Shown piece by piece: positions 33,292 to 43,191 of a DNA stretch of 64,000 bases (the first letter of the stretch is position 1; every line of letters starts with the position of its first letter). Made by a program: the position numbers and the translations under genes. The notes under the pieces were generated by a model. That model did not search any database and was not told the origin of the DNA. It worked only from the letters and a program-made list of their open reading frames with translations. The stretch is from Paucibacter sp. DJ2R-2 (GTDB lineage Bacteria > Pseudomonadota > Gammaproteobacteria > Burkholderiales > Burkholderiaceae_C): NCBI RefSeq assembly GCF_025717675.1, contig NZ_JAJIRT010000003.1:405678-469677 (forward strand). The letters run 5' to 3'.

Positions 33292-33996
33292 ATGACTGAT
33301 CTGAGCTCCTTCGCCATCACCCGCAAATGGCCGGCCCGCCACCCTGAGCGCTTGCAGCTCTACTCGCTACCGACGCCCAACGGAGTCAAGGTGTCGATCG
33401 CGCTGGAGGAGCTCGGTCTGCCCTACGAGGCGCACCGGGTCAGTTTCGACAGCCAGGACCAGTTGTCATCCGAGTTCCTGTCTCTGAATCCGAACAACAA
33501 GATTCCTGCCATCCTGGACCCGCAGGGGCCGGGTGGCGCGCCGCTGGCGCTGTGGGAATCCGGCGCGATCCTGGTCTATTTGGCCGAGAAGACCGGGCAG
33601 CTTTTGCCCACCGATGCGGCGCGCCGTTATGAGACTTTGCAGTGGCTGATGTTCCAGATGGGCGGCGTCGGCCCGATGTTTGGCCAGCTTGGCTTCTTTC
33701 ATAAATTTGCCGGCAAGGACTATGAAGACAAGCGTCCGCGCGATCGCTATGTGGCAGAGTCGCGCCGCTTGCTGGCTGTCCTGAATCAGCGCCTGACGGG
33801 CCGCAGCTGGCTGATGGGCGATGACTACACCGTGGCTGACATTGCGGTGTTGCCCTGGGTCAGCAATCTTCTGAACTTCTACGGCGCTGGCGACCTGGTC
33901 GGCTTTGCAGATTTTCCCGAGGTCGACCGGGTGCTGCGCAGCTTTTTGGCACGCCCGGCCGTGCAGCGCGGTTTGCTGCAGCCAGGCACGCCCTGA
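33292..33996 (+). CDS. Glutathione S-transferase family protein (YfcG-like)
   Basis: A 234-residue two-domain protein. The thioredoxin-like part shows LYSLPTPNGVKVSIALEELG, NPNNKIPAILD and LWESGAILVYLAEK, the glutathione-binding segments of the nu/YfcG group. The helical C-terminal domain contains MGDDYTVADIAVLPWV. YfcG-type enzymes reduce disulfides with glutathione; the same is likely here. TTG 33286 could add two residues. Confidence 0.9.
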   Translation: MTDLSSFAITRKWPARHPERLQLYSLPTPNGVKVSIALEELGLPYEAHRVSFDSQDQLSSEFLSLNPNNKIPAILDPQGPGGAPLALWESGAILVYLAEKTGQLLPTDAARRYETLQWLMFQMGGVGPMFGQLGFFHKFAGKDYEDKRPRDRYVAESRRLLAVLNQRLTGRSWLMGDDYTVADIAVLPWVSNLLNFYGAGDLVGFADFPEVDRVLRSFLARPAVQRGLLQPGTP

Positions 33997-34103
33997 GCGC
34001 CAGCCCCTCCAATGGGGGCCCTCTTTGGAGTTAGAGCGAAATGCAGCGCCGGCGCGCACAGTGCACCGCAAGCGGGATGTTCCGCGGCGCACAGGAGCTC
34101 ATC

Positions 34104-34352
34104 ATGCATTTCGAAGAAGTCGACACCGGTGACTACCGCATCTACGCCGGGGCCATGAATCGCCTGAATAGCTATGGCTATGTGGCCGCCGTGGTGGTGG
34201 TTCGTGTGCGCGGCCAGCAGGCGCGGCAGGAGGCCTTTCGGGATGAAAGCCTGGCGGGAGGTTTTGGCTGGTCTTCGCCGGCCGAGGCCCTGCGCTTTGC
34301 CATCAATGCCGGCCGCGACTTTGTGATGTGCCGGGTCGGCGCTCTGGCCTGA
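34104..34352 (+). CDS. Hypothetical 82-residue protein
   Basis: ATG 34104 is preceded by AGGAG at 7 bases. The sequence is compact: an acidic start, a beta-type run YVAAVVVVRVRG and an amphipathic end (ALRFAINAGRDFVMCRVG). There is no signal or membrane segment. No domain is recognised. It stands alone between the GST and the sensor kinase. Confidence 0.7.
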   Translation: MHFEEVDTGDYRIYAGAMNRLNSYGYVAAVVVVRVRGQQARQEAFRDESLAGGFGWSSPAEALRFAINAGRDFVMCRVGALA

Positions 34353-34497
34353 AACTTTGGCCCGCGTTGTGGCCTGTGGTTGAAAAGCGCCGTTCACTGG
34401 GGCGGGCGGCAGTCGCCCAAGGTCGATAAACCGCTGTTCGTCGCCTCGACGCCGGCAAAGCCTTGGTCGCCGGGCGCAGTGCGGCTACGCTGGCCGC

Positions 34498-35667
34498 ATG
34501 TTGAAAGTTCCCTCTCCGCTGAGCCGTTCGGTTGCAAGCTCTAGCAGCGCCACCAGCCCGATCGGTGGGCTGCACCCGCCGGCCGAGCTGGCCGAGTCGG
34601 CCGTGCTCAGTCAAGGCGAAGCCTGGCAGGCCTTTCTGGCCTATCTGAACCCCAGCCGGGTCTTGTCGACCTTGGGCTTGGCCGGCTTTGCGGCCTTGCT
34701 CTTGTCGCCGATCTTCGCCACCAGCTTCCCGGTGCTGCTGGGCCGCACGCTCTTCGTGGGCCTGCTTGGTCTGCTGGCTTTTGCTGCAGCGGGCCATTGG
34801 CCCCGCCGCTTGCCCAAATGGTTGGGGCGCTGGCTGATGCAGGTCCTGGCCGTGGTGCTGATGGTGCCCACCGCCACCTTGGTGGTGTATCTGGTGGCGG
34901 TCGGCGGCGATCTGCAGCGTTTGCTGAACAGTGAGAACCGCATCTTTGGCTTCCTCTGGATCGCGGGTTCCGGCCTGCTGGTGGCACCTTTGCTCGCCAT
35001 GGGCGCGCTCTACCGGCAGCGCGACGCCGAGGCACGCAGCCAGGCCTTGCGTTTTGAGCTGGAACGCAGCGAACTCGAGCGTCAGGCCCTCGATGTACGC
35101 CTGCGTCTGTTGCAGGCCCAGGTGGAGCCGCACTTCCTGTTCAACACCCTGGCCAATGTGCGTGCCTTGGTCGAGACCGGCAGCCCGCAGGCGGCGCCGG
35201 TGCTGCGCAGCCTGATCGCCTACTTGCGCGCAGCCATGCCGCGCCTGCAGAACGAAGCGGCCACGCTGGGCGACGAGCTGACCCTCGTGCGTGCCTATCT
35301 CGAGCTGATGCATCTGCGCATGCCCGACCGGCTCAGTTTCGAGATCCAGCTGCCTCAGACCATGGAGGCCTTGCGCTTCCCGCCCATGGCCTTGCTGACC
35401 TTGGTGGAGAACGCGGTGCGCCATGGCATCGATCCCAGCGAAGAGGGCGGCCATATCGAACTCGGCGCCGCGCGCGAGGGAGATTCTGGACCGGCGCGGC
35501 TCTGGGTCAGCGACAGCGGCATCGGACTGCAGCAGGACGGCGGCAGCGGTACCGGTTTGCGCAATCTGCGCGAGCGCCTCAAGGTCTTCTACCCGGCCGG
35601 CGCCCAGCTGACCCTGAGTGAAAATTCGCCGCACGGCTTGCGCGCCGAGATCGAGTTCCAGCCATGA
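34498..35667 (+). CDS. LytS/AlgZ-type sensor histidine kinase
   Basis: A 389-residue membrane kinase. After a 55-residue cytoplasmic Ser-rich lead come about four membrane segments (residues 60-180). The His-kinase domain has the phospho-acceptor in LQAQVEPHFLFNTLANVRAL, followed by an HATPase with LVENAVRHGID and SDSGIGLQQDGGSGTGLRNL. It overlaps the LytTR regulator by 4 bp, so the two form one signalling unit. The signal sensed is unknown. Confidence 0.92.
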   Translation: MLKVPSPLSRSVASSSSATSPIGGLHPPAELAESAVLSQGEAWQAFLAYLNPSRVLSTLGLAGFAALLLSPIFATSFPVLLGRTLFVGLLGLLAFAAAGHWPRRLPKWLGRWLMQVLAVVLMVPTATLVVYLVAVGGDLQRLLNSENRIFGFLWIAGSGLLVAPLLAMGALYRQRDAEARSQALRFELERSELERQALDVRLRLLQAQVEPHFLFNTLANVRALVETGSPQAAPVLRSLIAYLRAAMPRLQNEAATLGDELTLVRAYLELMHLRMPDRLSFEIQLPQTMEALRFPPMALLTLVENAVRHGIDPSEEGGHIELGAAREGDSGPARLWVSDSGIGLQQDGGSGTGLRNLRERLKVFYPAGAQLTLSENSPHGLRAEIEFQP

Positions 35668-36566
35668 ATCCAAACCCCTTGCCGAATACGCCCGAGCACC
35701 CCGCACAGGCCACAGGGCCCACGGCCTTGGTCGCCGATGACGAGCCGCTGCTGCGCGACAGCCTGGTGCGCGCACTGGCGCAGGCCTGGCCTGAGCTTCA
35801 GGTGCTGGGTCAGGCGCGCAATGGCCGCGAGGCGGTGGAGAAGTTCGAGCAGCTGCGGCCCGATATCGTCTTTCTCGATGTCCATATGCCGGGCATCAAT
35901 GGCGTGGAAGCAGCGCGCCAGCTGGCTCGGCGCGCCCACATCGTGTTCGTCACCGCCTATGAGCAGTACGCCGTCCAGGCCTTCGAGCAAGGGGCTTTGG
36001 ACTACTTGGTCAAGCCGGTCGAAGAGGCGCGTCTGGCCGACACCGTGGCCCGGCTCAAGCAGCGATTCGCCGAGAAGCCGCAGCAGTTGCAACAGCCGCA
36101 GGCCGCGGAGCAGTCCGCGGCGGCGCTGGATGCTGTGCTCGCCCAGCTGCTGGAGCGGCTCCACCGCTCGCCGACGGCGAGCGCGGCCATGCCCTCAGAC
36201 GCGGTGGCAAGCATCTCGTCGCCCGCCTCGCCGGCCGGGCCGTTTTTGCAATGGATACGCGCCTCGGTCGGCGCCAGTTTGAAGCTGATCCCGGTCGACG
36301 AGATCATCTATTTGCGCTCGGACGAGAAGTACACCCTGGTGGTCTGGCCCGAAGGTGAGGCCTTGATCCGCACGCCCATCCGTGAGCTGATGGAGCAGAT
36401 CGACCCGCAGCGTTTCGCCCAGGTTCACCGTTCGGTGGTGGTCAATCTGCATGCCATCAGCCATGTCACCCGCGGGCCCAACGAGACCGCCGATGTGCAC
36501 CTGAAAGCCCGGCCCGAGGTGCTGCCGGTCAGCCGCAGCTATTTGCATCTGTTCCGGCAGATGTGA
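35664..36566 (+). CDS. LytTR-family response regulator
   Basis: A 300-residue regulator. The receiver domain carries ALVADDEPLLRDS, the phospho-Asp in DIVFLDVHMPGING and the Lys in LDYLVKPVEE. A Gln/Ala/Ser-rich linker of about 70 residues joins it to a LytTR DNA-binding domain (IPVDEIIYLRSDEKYT, RSVVVNLHAIS). It is the partner of the overlapping kinase. Confidence 0.93.
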   Translation: MNPNPLPNTPEHPAQATGPTALVADDEPLLRDSLVRALAQAWPELQVLGQARNGREAVEKFEQLRPDIVFLDVHMPGINGVEAARQLARRAHIVFVTAYEQYAVQAFEQGALDYLVKPVEEARLADTVARLKQRFAEKPQQLQQPQAAEQSAAALDAVLAQLLERLHRSPTASAAMPSDAVASISSPASPAGPFLQWIRASVGASLKLIPVDEIIYLRSDEKYTLVVWPEGEALIRTPIRELMEQIDPQRFAQVHRSVVVNLHAISHVTRGPNETADVHLKARPEVLPVSRSYLHLFRQM

Positions 36567-36609
36567 GCGCCGCGTTCAGTGCACTGTTCAGTGCCGGGTC
36601 AGTTCCTGC

Positions 36610-36792
36610 TCAGCGCCCGCTGGCCGGTGCGGTGACCACCACCGGGTCCAGGCGCCAGAGCACTGGCGTCTTGCCTTCCGGCGTGAAGAACCAGCTCTCG
36701 ACCACGCCGACGAGGATCAGCAGCAGCAGGGCCACGAGCAAAGCCGTGTGCAGACCGCCTTCCGAAAACACATGAATGTTCTTGCGGGCCAT
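36610..36792 (-). CDS. Small single-span membrane protein (60 residues)
   Basis: ATG 36792 follows AAGGAG at 6 bases. The product has a basic N-terminus (MARKNIHVF), one membrane helix (ALLVALLLLILVGVVESWFF) and a polar tail ending VVVTAPASGR. It was not recognised as a known family. The frame is open 15 codons further upstream, without a ribosome site. Confidence 0.65.
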   Translation of the reverse strand: MARKNIHVFSEGGLHTALLVALLLLILVGVVESWFFTPEGKTPVLWRLDPVVVTAPASGR

Positions 36793-36894
36793 GATGCGCT
36801 CCTTGCGAGTGGAAAAAACGCCGATCGGACCGCTCAACTTTAGGCTCGCTCTCGCCTCAGGTCCAGGCCTGTTACCGGCCTGCCGGCCATGAAA

Positions 36895-36914
36895 AAAGCG
36901 GCCGAAGCCGCTTT
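36895..36914 (-). terminator. Intrinsic terminator after the aminopeptidase gene
   Basis: On the minus strand, AAAGCGGC-TTCG-GCCGCTTT has a perfect 8-bp stem with a TTCG loop, then continues TTTC, giving a run of six T. It lies 24 bp after the stop of the aminopeptidase gene. Confidence 0.85.
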
Positions 36915-36938
36915 GTCTAAGGAGCGAGGGATTGAGGT

Positions 36939-38747
36939 TTAGATCGCCTCGCTGCGCGCCATCAGCCAGGCCAGGCCCGCGCCGCTGAGCAGCGGCGCCA
37001 GGCGGCGGCGCACTTCGGCGTGGTACTGGTTCAGCCAGGCGATTTCATCGGCGCGCATCAGGCTCAGGTCCAGGCAGCGGGTTTCGATCGGGCACAGGGT
37101 GAGGGTCTCGAAGTGCAGCATCTCGCCAAACTGGCCTCGCTCGGGCGTGTCCAGGCCGGTGTTGAGCACCAGGTTCTCGATGCGCACACCCCATTGGCCC
37201 GGGCGGTAGAGGCCCGGTTCGATCGAGGTGATCATGCCGTGCTCCATGGCCATGGTCGCGTCGGGCACGGCCTTGGAGATGCTTTGCGGGCCTTCATGGA
37301 CGTTCATGAAGTAGCCGACACCGTGGCCGGTGCCGTGGCTGTAGTCCAGGCCATGCTCCCACAGCGGGCTGCGTGCCAGCACGTCCAGCATGGGGCTGAG
37401 CGTGCCGCGCGGGAAGCAGGCGCGCGAGAGGTTGATCGTGCCCTTGAGCACCAGGGTGTAGTCGCGCTTTTGCGCGGCGCTGACCTCGCCGATGCCCCAG
37501 ACGCGGGTGATGTCGGTGGTGCCGCCCAGGTACTGGCCGCCCGAGTCGATCAGCAGCAGGCCGTTGCCTTCGATCACGCTGTGCGAGGCGGGCGTGGCGC
37601 GGTAATGCGGCATGGCGCCATTGGCATTGAAGCCGGCGATGGTGGGGAAGCTCAGGCCCTTGAAGCCGGGGCGGCGGGCGCGTGCGGCCGTCAGCTCTTC
37701 GTCGATGGTCAGTTCGGTGATGCGCTGCTGGCCCAGGGCGCCTTCCAGCCAGGCGTAAAACTCGCACATGGCGGCGCCGTCTTGCTCCATGGCTTCGCGC
37801 ACAAAGGCCGCTTCGGCGGCGGTCTTGCGGCTCTTGGCCAGGGTGCTGGGGTTGATGGCTTCGCGGATGCTGGCGCTGGCCGGCACGGCTTGGCGCAGGC
37901 CGAAGGTGACGCGCTTGGGGTCCATCAGCACGCGCGCATCGGCCGGCAGGGCGGCCAGGGCGGTGGCGGCCTCAGCGTAGGGGCGCAAGCTCACGCCGTC
38001 AGCGGCCAGGCGGGTCTGCAGGGCGGCGTCGATCTTGCCTTCGGCCACAAAGAGGGTGGCGGCTTGCGCGTCCAGCAGCACATGGGCCATGAAGACCGGG
38101 TTGTAGTCGACGTCGGCACCGCGCAGGTTCAGCAGCCAGGCGACATCGTCGACGCTGCTGATGAAGTGGTGGCTGCAGCCTTGGGTGGCCACGGCGGCGC
38201 GGATGGCGGCCAGCTTGTCGGCGCGGCTGACGGTGGCCTGCGGTGCGGCGTGTTCCCAGACCGCGCTGTCGGGCAGGCCCGGGCGCTCGGCCCAGACTTC
38301 GTCGACCAGGTCGATGTCGGTGCGCAGCGTGATGCGGGCCTCTGCCATGGCCGTGCTCAGCAGGCGAGCCAGGGCCAGGCCCAGCACCTGGCCGTCCACA
38401 GCCAGGGTCTGGCCGGCTTGCAACTGGGTGGCAATCCAGGCGATGTAGTCGGTGGCTGCGCCACTCATGACCTTGACCAGCTCGATGCCGGTGCCGGCCA
38501 GCTCGGTCTCGGCCTGGGTCCAGTAGCGGCTGTCGGCAAAAATGGCGGCGCGCTCGCGCGTCACCACCAGCGTGCCGACCGAGCCGGTGAAGCCCGACAG
38601 CCACTGGCGTGCCTGCCAGCGCTCGGGCAGGTATTCGGACAGATGCGGGTCGGCCGAAGGCACCAACACGGCTTGCGCATTGTTGCTCTGCAGGGCGTCG
38701 CGCATCTTTTCAATGCGCAGGGTCAGGGTGGAAGTGCGGGCGTCCAT
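36939..38747 (-). CDS. pepP: M24-family aminopeptidase P (Xaa-Pro aminopeptidase)
   Basis: A 602-residue three-domain enzyme like eukaryotic aminopeptidase P1, longer than E. coli PepP. It removes N-terminal residues before proline. The catalytic domain shows the metal ligands: Asp pair in LIDSGGQYLGGTTDITR, His in GTGHGVGYFMNVHEGP, and Glu in TSIEPGLYR and VRIENLVL. ATG 38747 follows GGAGACC; the longer open frame above overlaps the kinase gene and looks non-coding. Confidence 0.92.
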   Translation of the reverse strand: MDARTSTLTLRIEKMRDALQSNNAQAVLVPSADPHLSEYLPERWQARQWLSGFTGSVGTLVVTRERAAIFADSRYWTQAETELAGTGIELVKVMSGAATDYIAWIATQLQAGQTLAVDGQVLGLALARLLSTAMAEARITLRTDIDLVDEVWAERPGLPDSAVWEHAAPQATVSRADKLAAIRAAVATQGCSHHFISSVDDVAWLLNLRGADVDYNPVFMAHVLLDAQAATLFVAEGKIDAALQTRLAADGVSLRPYAEAATALAALPADARVLMDPKRVTFGLRQAVPASASIREAINPSTLAKSRKTAAEAAFVREAMEQDGAAMCEFYAWLEGALGQQRITELTIDEELTAARARRPGFKGLSFPTIAGFNANGAMPHYRATPASHSVIEGNGLLLIDSGGQYLGGTTDITRVWGIGEVSAAQKRDYTLVLKGTINLSRACFPRGTLSPMLDVLARSPLWEHGLDYSHGTGHGVGYFMNVHEGPQSISKAVPDATMAMEHGMITSIEPGLYRPGQWGVRIENLVLNTGLDTPERGQFGEMLHFETLTLCPIETRCLDLSLMRADEIAWLNQYHAEVRRRLAPLLSGAGLAWLMARSEAI

Positions 38748-38857
38748 GGTCTGGTCTCCGAAGCGGTCGAGCGGCGCGGGTGTGTGCCGGAAGTGGGCGG
38801 AATTGTAGGTGGCACGGACTAGCCCAGGGGCAGGGCTAATGCCAACACAGGCCGTCT

Positions 38858-41302
38858 TCAGGCGGGCGGCAGCCGCAGTTCGAACAAGCAGCCGCCTTGG
38901 GCGTGGTTGTGGGCGCTGATGGATCCGCCATGCGCGGCCATGATGCGGCGCGAGATCGCCAGACCGAGGCCGATATTGCCAACACCGGGCTTGTGGTCGC
39001 GGCCCTGCACAAAGGGCGCGAACACCAGATCGAGCTCGGCCGGCGCAATCCCGGGGCCGTGGTCGCGCACGCTCAAGCACAGGCCGGCGACGTCCTGGCT
39101 GGCACTCAACTCGACGCTCGATCCTTTGGGGCTGAAGCGCAAGGCGTTGTCCAACACATTGCGCAAGGCCTGCTGCAGGCGTGCCGGTTCGACCGCGGCG
39201 CGCAGCTCCTGCGGCGGCAGCTGCAGGTTCAGTTGCACGCCGGCCTGCTCGGCCTGGGGCTGAAGCTCGCGTGACAGGGCGATCAGCAATGGGCTCAGGT
39301 CCTGCACCGTCAAGCTGAGCTGGCCCCCGGTGCTTTCCAGCCGGGACAGGTCGAGCAGCTTGTCCACCAGCTCGAGCATGCGCTGGCTGGCAGCATGGAT
39401 GCGCGCGAACATGTCCTGCAGGCGCGGCGTTTCTCCGCTGCGGCCCACCCCCAGCTCCGAGAAGCCGATGATGCTTTGCAGCGGCGTGCGCAGCTCGTGG
39501 CTCATATGGGTGACGAATTCGCTCTTGACGTTGTTGGCCCGCTCGGCAGCATCGCGTGCTTCGCGGGTCTGGCGTTCGGCCTCAACAAAGCGGCTGATGT
39601 CGATGGCACTGCCCAGCACACCAGCGGTGCGGCCCTGGGCGTCGGTGAAGACGGTGCGGTGGGTCAGCAGATGGCGCCCGTCCTCCTGCATTTCCAACTG
39701 CTCGCTGCCGCCGCTGCGCAGCAGGCGCGTGTCTTGCTCCTCGGCCTGATGGGCCAGCGTGGCCGGGCGCAGCTCGCTCAGGCGGCGGCCCAGGGCCAAG
39801 TCTTTGTCGACCCCGGCCATCTCGCTCCAGGCCTGGTTGACCATGACAAAGCGCAGGCCCAGGTCTTTGGCAAAGATGGGAATCGGACAGACGTCGATCA
39901 GCCGGGCCGTGAAATCGAGCTGGGCCTGCAGGCGCTGGCGCGCATCCTCGCGCTCGGTCACATCGATGGCAAAGCCGACGAAGCCACCAATCTGGCCGTT
40001 GTCCTGACGCACCGCGGTGACACTGACCTCCAGCACCCGTTGGCGCCCTTGCTGGCCTTGCAGGCGCAAGGCGATGGGCAGATTCAGCAAGGCATTGCTC
40101 GGGTGGAAGAGGCTGCGCGCACGCGCCTGGTCACGCGGGTCGATCAAGGCCTCGAACTGGGTGCCCAGCTTCGCGCCCTGCTTGCCCAGGAAATCGGCAT
40201 GGTTGACGAACTGCAGCCGGCCTTCGGCGTCGGTTTGAAACATCAACTCCTGCACGCTGCTGATCAAGAGTCTTTGCTCGCCTTCCTTGCGTGCCAGGTC
40301 GGCATGTGCGGCCTGCAGGTCTTGGCGGGCCAGGTCATAGGCGGCCAGGGCCCGCCAGGCCAGCGCGCCCAGCATGGCCATCAGGGCCAGACCAGCCAGC
40401 AAGCTCAGGCCGACCACCTGAGCGCGTTGGGCGAAGTCCTCGGCCAGCAGGCTTTGCGAGCGCTCGACGATCAGCACCCAGGGGTAGTTGCGTGTGAGGC
40501 GGTAGCTGCCCAGCGCCGGCTCGCCGTCCAGGCCATCGGCCGTGCTGTAGCTGCCGAATTCCCGGGCTTTCAGCAGGCTTTTGAACACCTCGTGGGAGGG
40601 CAGCAGGCTGCCTGGTGCCAGATGGAGGGTCTGGTTTGCCGCGATCAGCTGGCCCTCGAGATTGAACAAGCCCACACGATGGCCGCTTTGCCCGAGCTGC
40701 CGCTCGAACAGGTTGGCAAAGTAGTCGGGGTTGAGCACTGCAATCAAATGCCTGGCCCCTTGGCTCTGCTTCACAGGCATGCTGAAGGCCAGCAGCGAGG
40801 CGCCCGAGGCCGGCACCTTGTCCTGCACCTCATACAGGTCCCGCCCGGCGATCAAGCTGCCCAGGCCAGGGACACCACCGCTGGGCAGCAGCCGGGCCAG
40901 CTCCACCACGTGGCCTTGGTTGTCCGGGTTGCTGCTGGCCAGCACCAGCCCGCGCTCATCAAGCAGGGAAAAGCTGCGCACAAAGGGCAGGTTGCTCAAG
41001 CTCTGGTAGAGCAGGCCGGCGATGGCCCGGGCGTTCTCCGGGTTCGCAGCCAGGCCTTGCAGGCTGCGTGCCACGCCTTGCAAGGCCAGCTCAGAGCTGC
41101 CCAGGGCCTGATTGCTCTGGACTTCCAGGGTGTGGGCGTAGAGATTGCAGTGTTCGCTTTCGGCCTGACGCTCTTGCTTGTTGACCAGCCAGAGAAAGCC
41201 CGCGCCAAGCAGCACCAGGGCCAGACTCAGCAAGCTGCAGCCCCAGATGGCCATCCGGCCGTTCACCCAGGCGGGCAGTTGCGGTGCACGGGGGCTGTTC
41301 AT
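38858..41302 (-). CDS. Membrane PAS-domain sensor histidine kinase
   Basis: An 814-residue kinase. A first membrane helix (about 18-40), a large periplasmic sensor region (about 45-300) and a second helix (about 305-335) are followed by two PAS domains (LMFQTDAEGRLQFVNHAD and PIFAKDLGLRFVMVNQAW). HisKA follows with His in FVTHMSHELRTPLQSI, and HATPase with NVLDNALRFSPKG and GLGLAISRRIM. No receiver domain is fused and no regulator gene is adjacent. It starts 26 bp after a periplasmic binding protein gene and was probably co-transcribed with it. Confidence 0.92.
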   Translation of the reverse strand: MNSPRAPQLPAWVNGRMAIWGCSLLSLALVLLGAGFLWLVNKQERQAESEHCNLYAHTLEVQSNQALGSSELALQGVARSLQGLAANPENARAIAGLLYQSLSNLPFVRSFSLLDERGLVLASSNPDNQGHVVELARLLPSGGVPGLGSLIAGRDLYEVQDKVPASGASLLAFSMPVKQSQGARHLIAVLNPDYFANLFERQLGQSGHRVGLFNLEGQLIAANQTLHLAPGSLLPSHEVFKSLLKAREFGSYSTADGLDGEPALGSYRLTRNYPWVLIVERSQSLLAEDFAQRAQVVGLSLLAGLALMAMLGALAWRALAAYDLARQDLQAAHADLARKEGEQRLLISSVQELMFQTDAEGRLQFVNHADFLGKQGAKLGTQFEALIDPRDQARARSLFHPSNALLNLPIALRLQGQQGRQRVLEVSVTAVRQDNGQIGGFVGFAIDVTEREDARQRLQAQLDFTARLIDVCPIPIFAKDLGLRFVMVNQAWSEMAGVDKDLALGRRLSELRPATLAHQAEEQDTRLLRSGGSEQLEMQEDGRHLLTHRTVFTDAQGRTAGVLGSAIDISRFVEAERQTREARDAAERANNVKSEFVTHMSHELRTPLQSIIGFSELGVGRSGETPRLQDMFARIHAASQRMLELVDKLLDLSRLESTGGQLSLTVQDLSPLLIALSRELQPQAEQAGVQLNLQLPPQELRAAVEPARLQQALRNVLDNALRFSPKGSSVELSASQDVAGLCLSVRDHGPGIAPAELDLVFAPFVQGRDHKPGVGNIGLGLAISRRIMAAHGGSISAHNHAQGGCLFELRLPPA

Positions 41303-41328
41303 GAAGGCCAAGCGGGAAGCGCTGGGGG

Positions 41329-42150
41329 TTAGCGCTTCAGCACGATGTCGCTCAGCCCATGCTTGCGGGCCGCCGCGCTCAGGCGCCCGTCGCCCTGGAT
41401 GGCGCTGACGAAACCGTTCAAACGCTGCAACCATTCCTCGTCACCGGGCTTGGCGGCATAGGCGTACGGCATGACCGAAAAGGGCGTGGGCGGCGACACC
41501 AGGCGTGCCCAGTCGGCCTTGTCCAGCAGGCGGCGGCTGTAAGGGTAGTCGGTCATGAAGATGTCGACTCGGCCCGCTTCGAGCTCCTGTTCGCGTGTTT
41601 GCGGGGGGCGAATCACCACCGTCTGCGCCTGCTTCAGCCAGGCGCTGACGATGGGCTCCATGAAGGTGCCGGCCTGCACCGCCACCTTGACACCGGGCTT
41701 GTCGATGTCGGCCCAGCTGCGGATGCTGCGGCTGGACCGGGTGGTGATGCCGTAGACATCGCTCTGCAAATAGGGTTTGCTGAAGCTCAGCTGTTGGCGC
41801 CGCTCGGCCGTCATGCCAATGGCGAACATGGCGACATCGCAGCGATCACTGCGCAGGTCCTCGATCAAGCTGGCGAAGGACGATTCGACACGCTCCAGCT
41901 TGACGCCCAGGTCCTGGGCCAGGGCGGCGGAGAGGTCGATGTCAATGCCGATCAGCTCCTGCGTGCGCGGGCTGCGGAAGGTGACGCCGTAATAGGCTGG
42001 CCAGATGCACACGCGCAGCAACTGGCTGCGCTGCACGCGTGTCAGGACCTCTCCGGCCTGGGCCGGGACTGGAGCGGCGCTCAGGAATGCCAAACAGCCC
42101 AGGCCGGCCAAGACAGGAGCAAAGCCTGGAATACGAATCGAACTGCGCAT
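41329..42150 (-). CDS. Periplasmic substrate-binding protein, family 3
   Basis: A 273-residue exported protein. A signal peptide of about 27 residues precedes LRVCIWPAYYGVTFRSPRTQ and IGIDIDLSAALAQDLG, the family-3 pattern; DVAMFAIGMTAERRQQLSFS follows. Ligands of this family are amino acids or small acids. No transporter genes are adjacent. The next gene is a sensor kinase 26 bp away, so it may present ligand to the kinase rather than to an importer (inference). ATG 42150 gives the signal peptide. Confidence 0.88.
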   Translation of the reverse strand: MRSSIRIPGFAPVLAGLGCLAFLSAAPVPAQAGEVLTRVQRSQLLRVCIWPAYYGVTFRSPRTQELIGIDIDLSAALAQDLGVKLERVESSFASLIEDLRSDRCDVAMFAIGMTAERRQQLSFSKPYLQSDVYGITTRSSRSIRSWADIDKPGVKVAVQAGTFMEPIVSAWLKQAQTVVIRPPQTREQELEAGRVDIFMTDYPYSRRLLDKADWARLVSPPTPFSVMPYAYAAKPGDEEWLQRLNGFVSAIQGDGRLSAAARKHGLSDIVLKR

Positions 42151-42321
42151 GACAAAAACCCCTGTGTGCGGCATGCATTCAGGCACCTTTGCGGGGGCCG
42201 TACAGGGCCCGGTGCTCCCACGGGCTGCCGTCTTCGGCGACTGTATAGCAAAGCCCAGGGCGTTTAGGTCATGGAAAGGGCGGAGAAGCCGGCCTGAACA
42301 GGCTTTGTCGCCCGATCGATC

Positions 42322-43191
42322 TCACAGTTCCGTGCGCAGCGCCCACAGCTCGGGGAAGAGCACCGTGTCCAGCATCTTGCGCAGGTAGGACACGCCCGAG
42401 GTGCCGCCCGTGCCGCGCTTGAAGCCGATCACCCGCTCAACCGTGGTGACATGGCGGAAGCGCCAGAGCCGGAAAGCGTCTTCCAGGTCGACCAGCTCCT
42501 CACCCATCTGATACAGGTCCCAGTGCTGCTCGGGGCTGCGGTAGACCTCCAGCCAGGCGGCCTTGACGCCTTCGCTGGCGGCATAAGGCTGGGTCCAGTC
42601 GCGCTCCATGGCTTCGGCCGGCACGCTGATGCCGCGGCGCTGCATCAGGCGGATCGCCTCGTCGTAGAGCGAGGGCGCGCGCCAGGCGGCTTCTACCTCG
42701 GCCAGCAGATCGGGCCGGTGGGCGTGGGGCTTGAGCATGGCCGCGTTCTTGTTGCCCAGCATGAACTCGATGCGGCGGTACTGCGCGCTTTGGAAACCGC
42801 TGCTGTTGGACAGGTAGGGGCGGATGGCCGTGTACTCGGGCGGCGTCATGGTGGCCAGCACATCCCAGGCATGGACCAGCTGTTCCATGATCTTGGACAC
42901 CCGGGCCAGCATCTTGAAGGCCTCGGGCAGACGGTCGGCCGCCACACAGGCCACGGCCGCCTGCATCTCGTGCAGCATCAGCTTCATCCACAGCTCCGAG
43001 GTCTGGTGCTGGACGATGAAGAGCATCTCGTTGTGCTCGGGCGAGAGCGGATGCTGGGCGCTGAGGATCTGGTCGAGCTTGAGGTAATCGCCGTAGCTCA
43101 TGTCTTTCGAGAAATCGAGCTGAGCGCCTTCCTCTTTGACAATCTGCTCGGTCCGGCCCGTCTGGCCTTCGTGATGGTGCGGGCAGCTCAT
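42322..43191 (-). CDS. kynA: Tryptophan 2,3-dioxygenase
   Basis: A 289-residue heme enzyme that opens the indole ring of L-tryptophan to N-formylkynurenine. Conserved blocks are [27 protein letters not shown] (substrate and heme-pocket His), [13 protein letters not shown] and the heme-ligand region [23 protein letters not shown] 43191 overlaps the kynU stop. It is last in kynB-kynU-kynA. Confidence 0.97.
   Translation of the reverse strand: MSCPHHHEGQTGRTEQIVKEEGAQLDFSKDMSYGDYLKLDQILSAQHPLSPEHNEMLFIVQHQTSELWMKLMLHEMQAAVACVAADRLPEAFKMLARVSKIMEQLVHAWDVLATMTPPEYTAIRPYLSNSSGFQSAQYRRIEFMLGNKNAAMLKPHAHRPDLLAEVEAAWRAPSLYDEAIRLMQRRGISVPAEAMERDWTQPYAASEGVKAAWLEVYRSPEQHWDLYQMGEELVDLEDAFRLWRFRHVTTVERVIGFKRGTGGTSGVSYLRKMLDTVLFPELWALRTEL

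Noticed and set aside
37020..41332. Very long plus-strand open frames (about 600 and 645 codons) opposite pepP and the PAS kinase
   Set aside because: They mirror the codon bias of GC-rich genes on the other strand, are Gly/Gln/His-rich and have no family motifs, whereas the minus-strand genes are well conserved.
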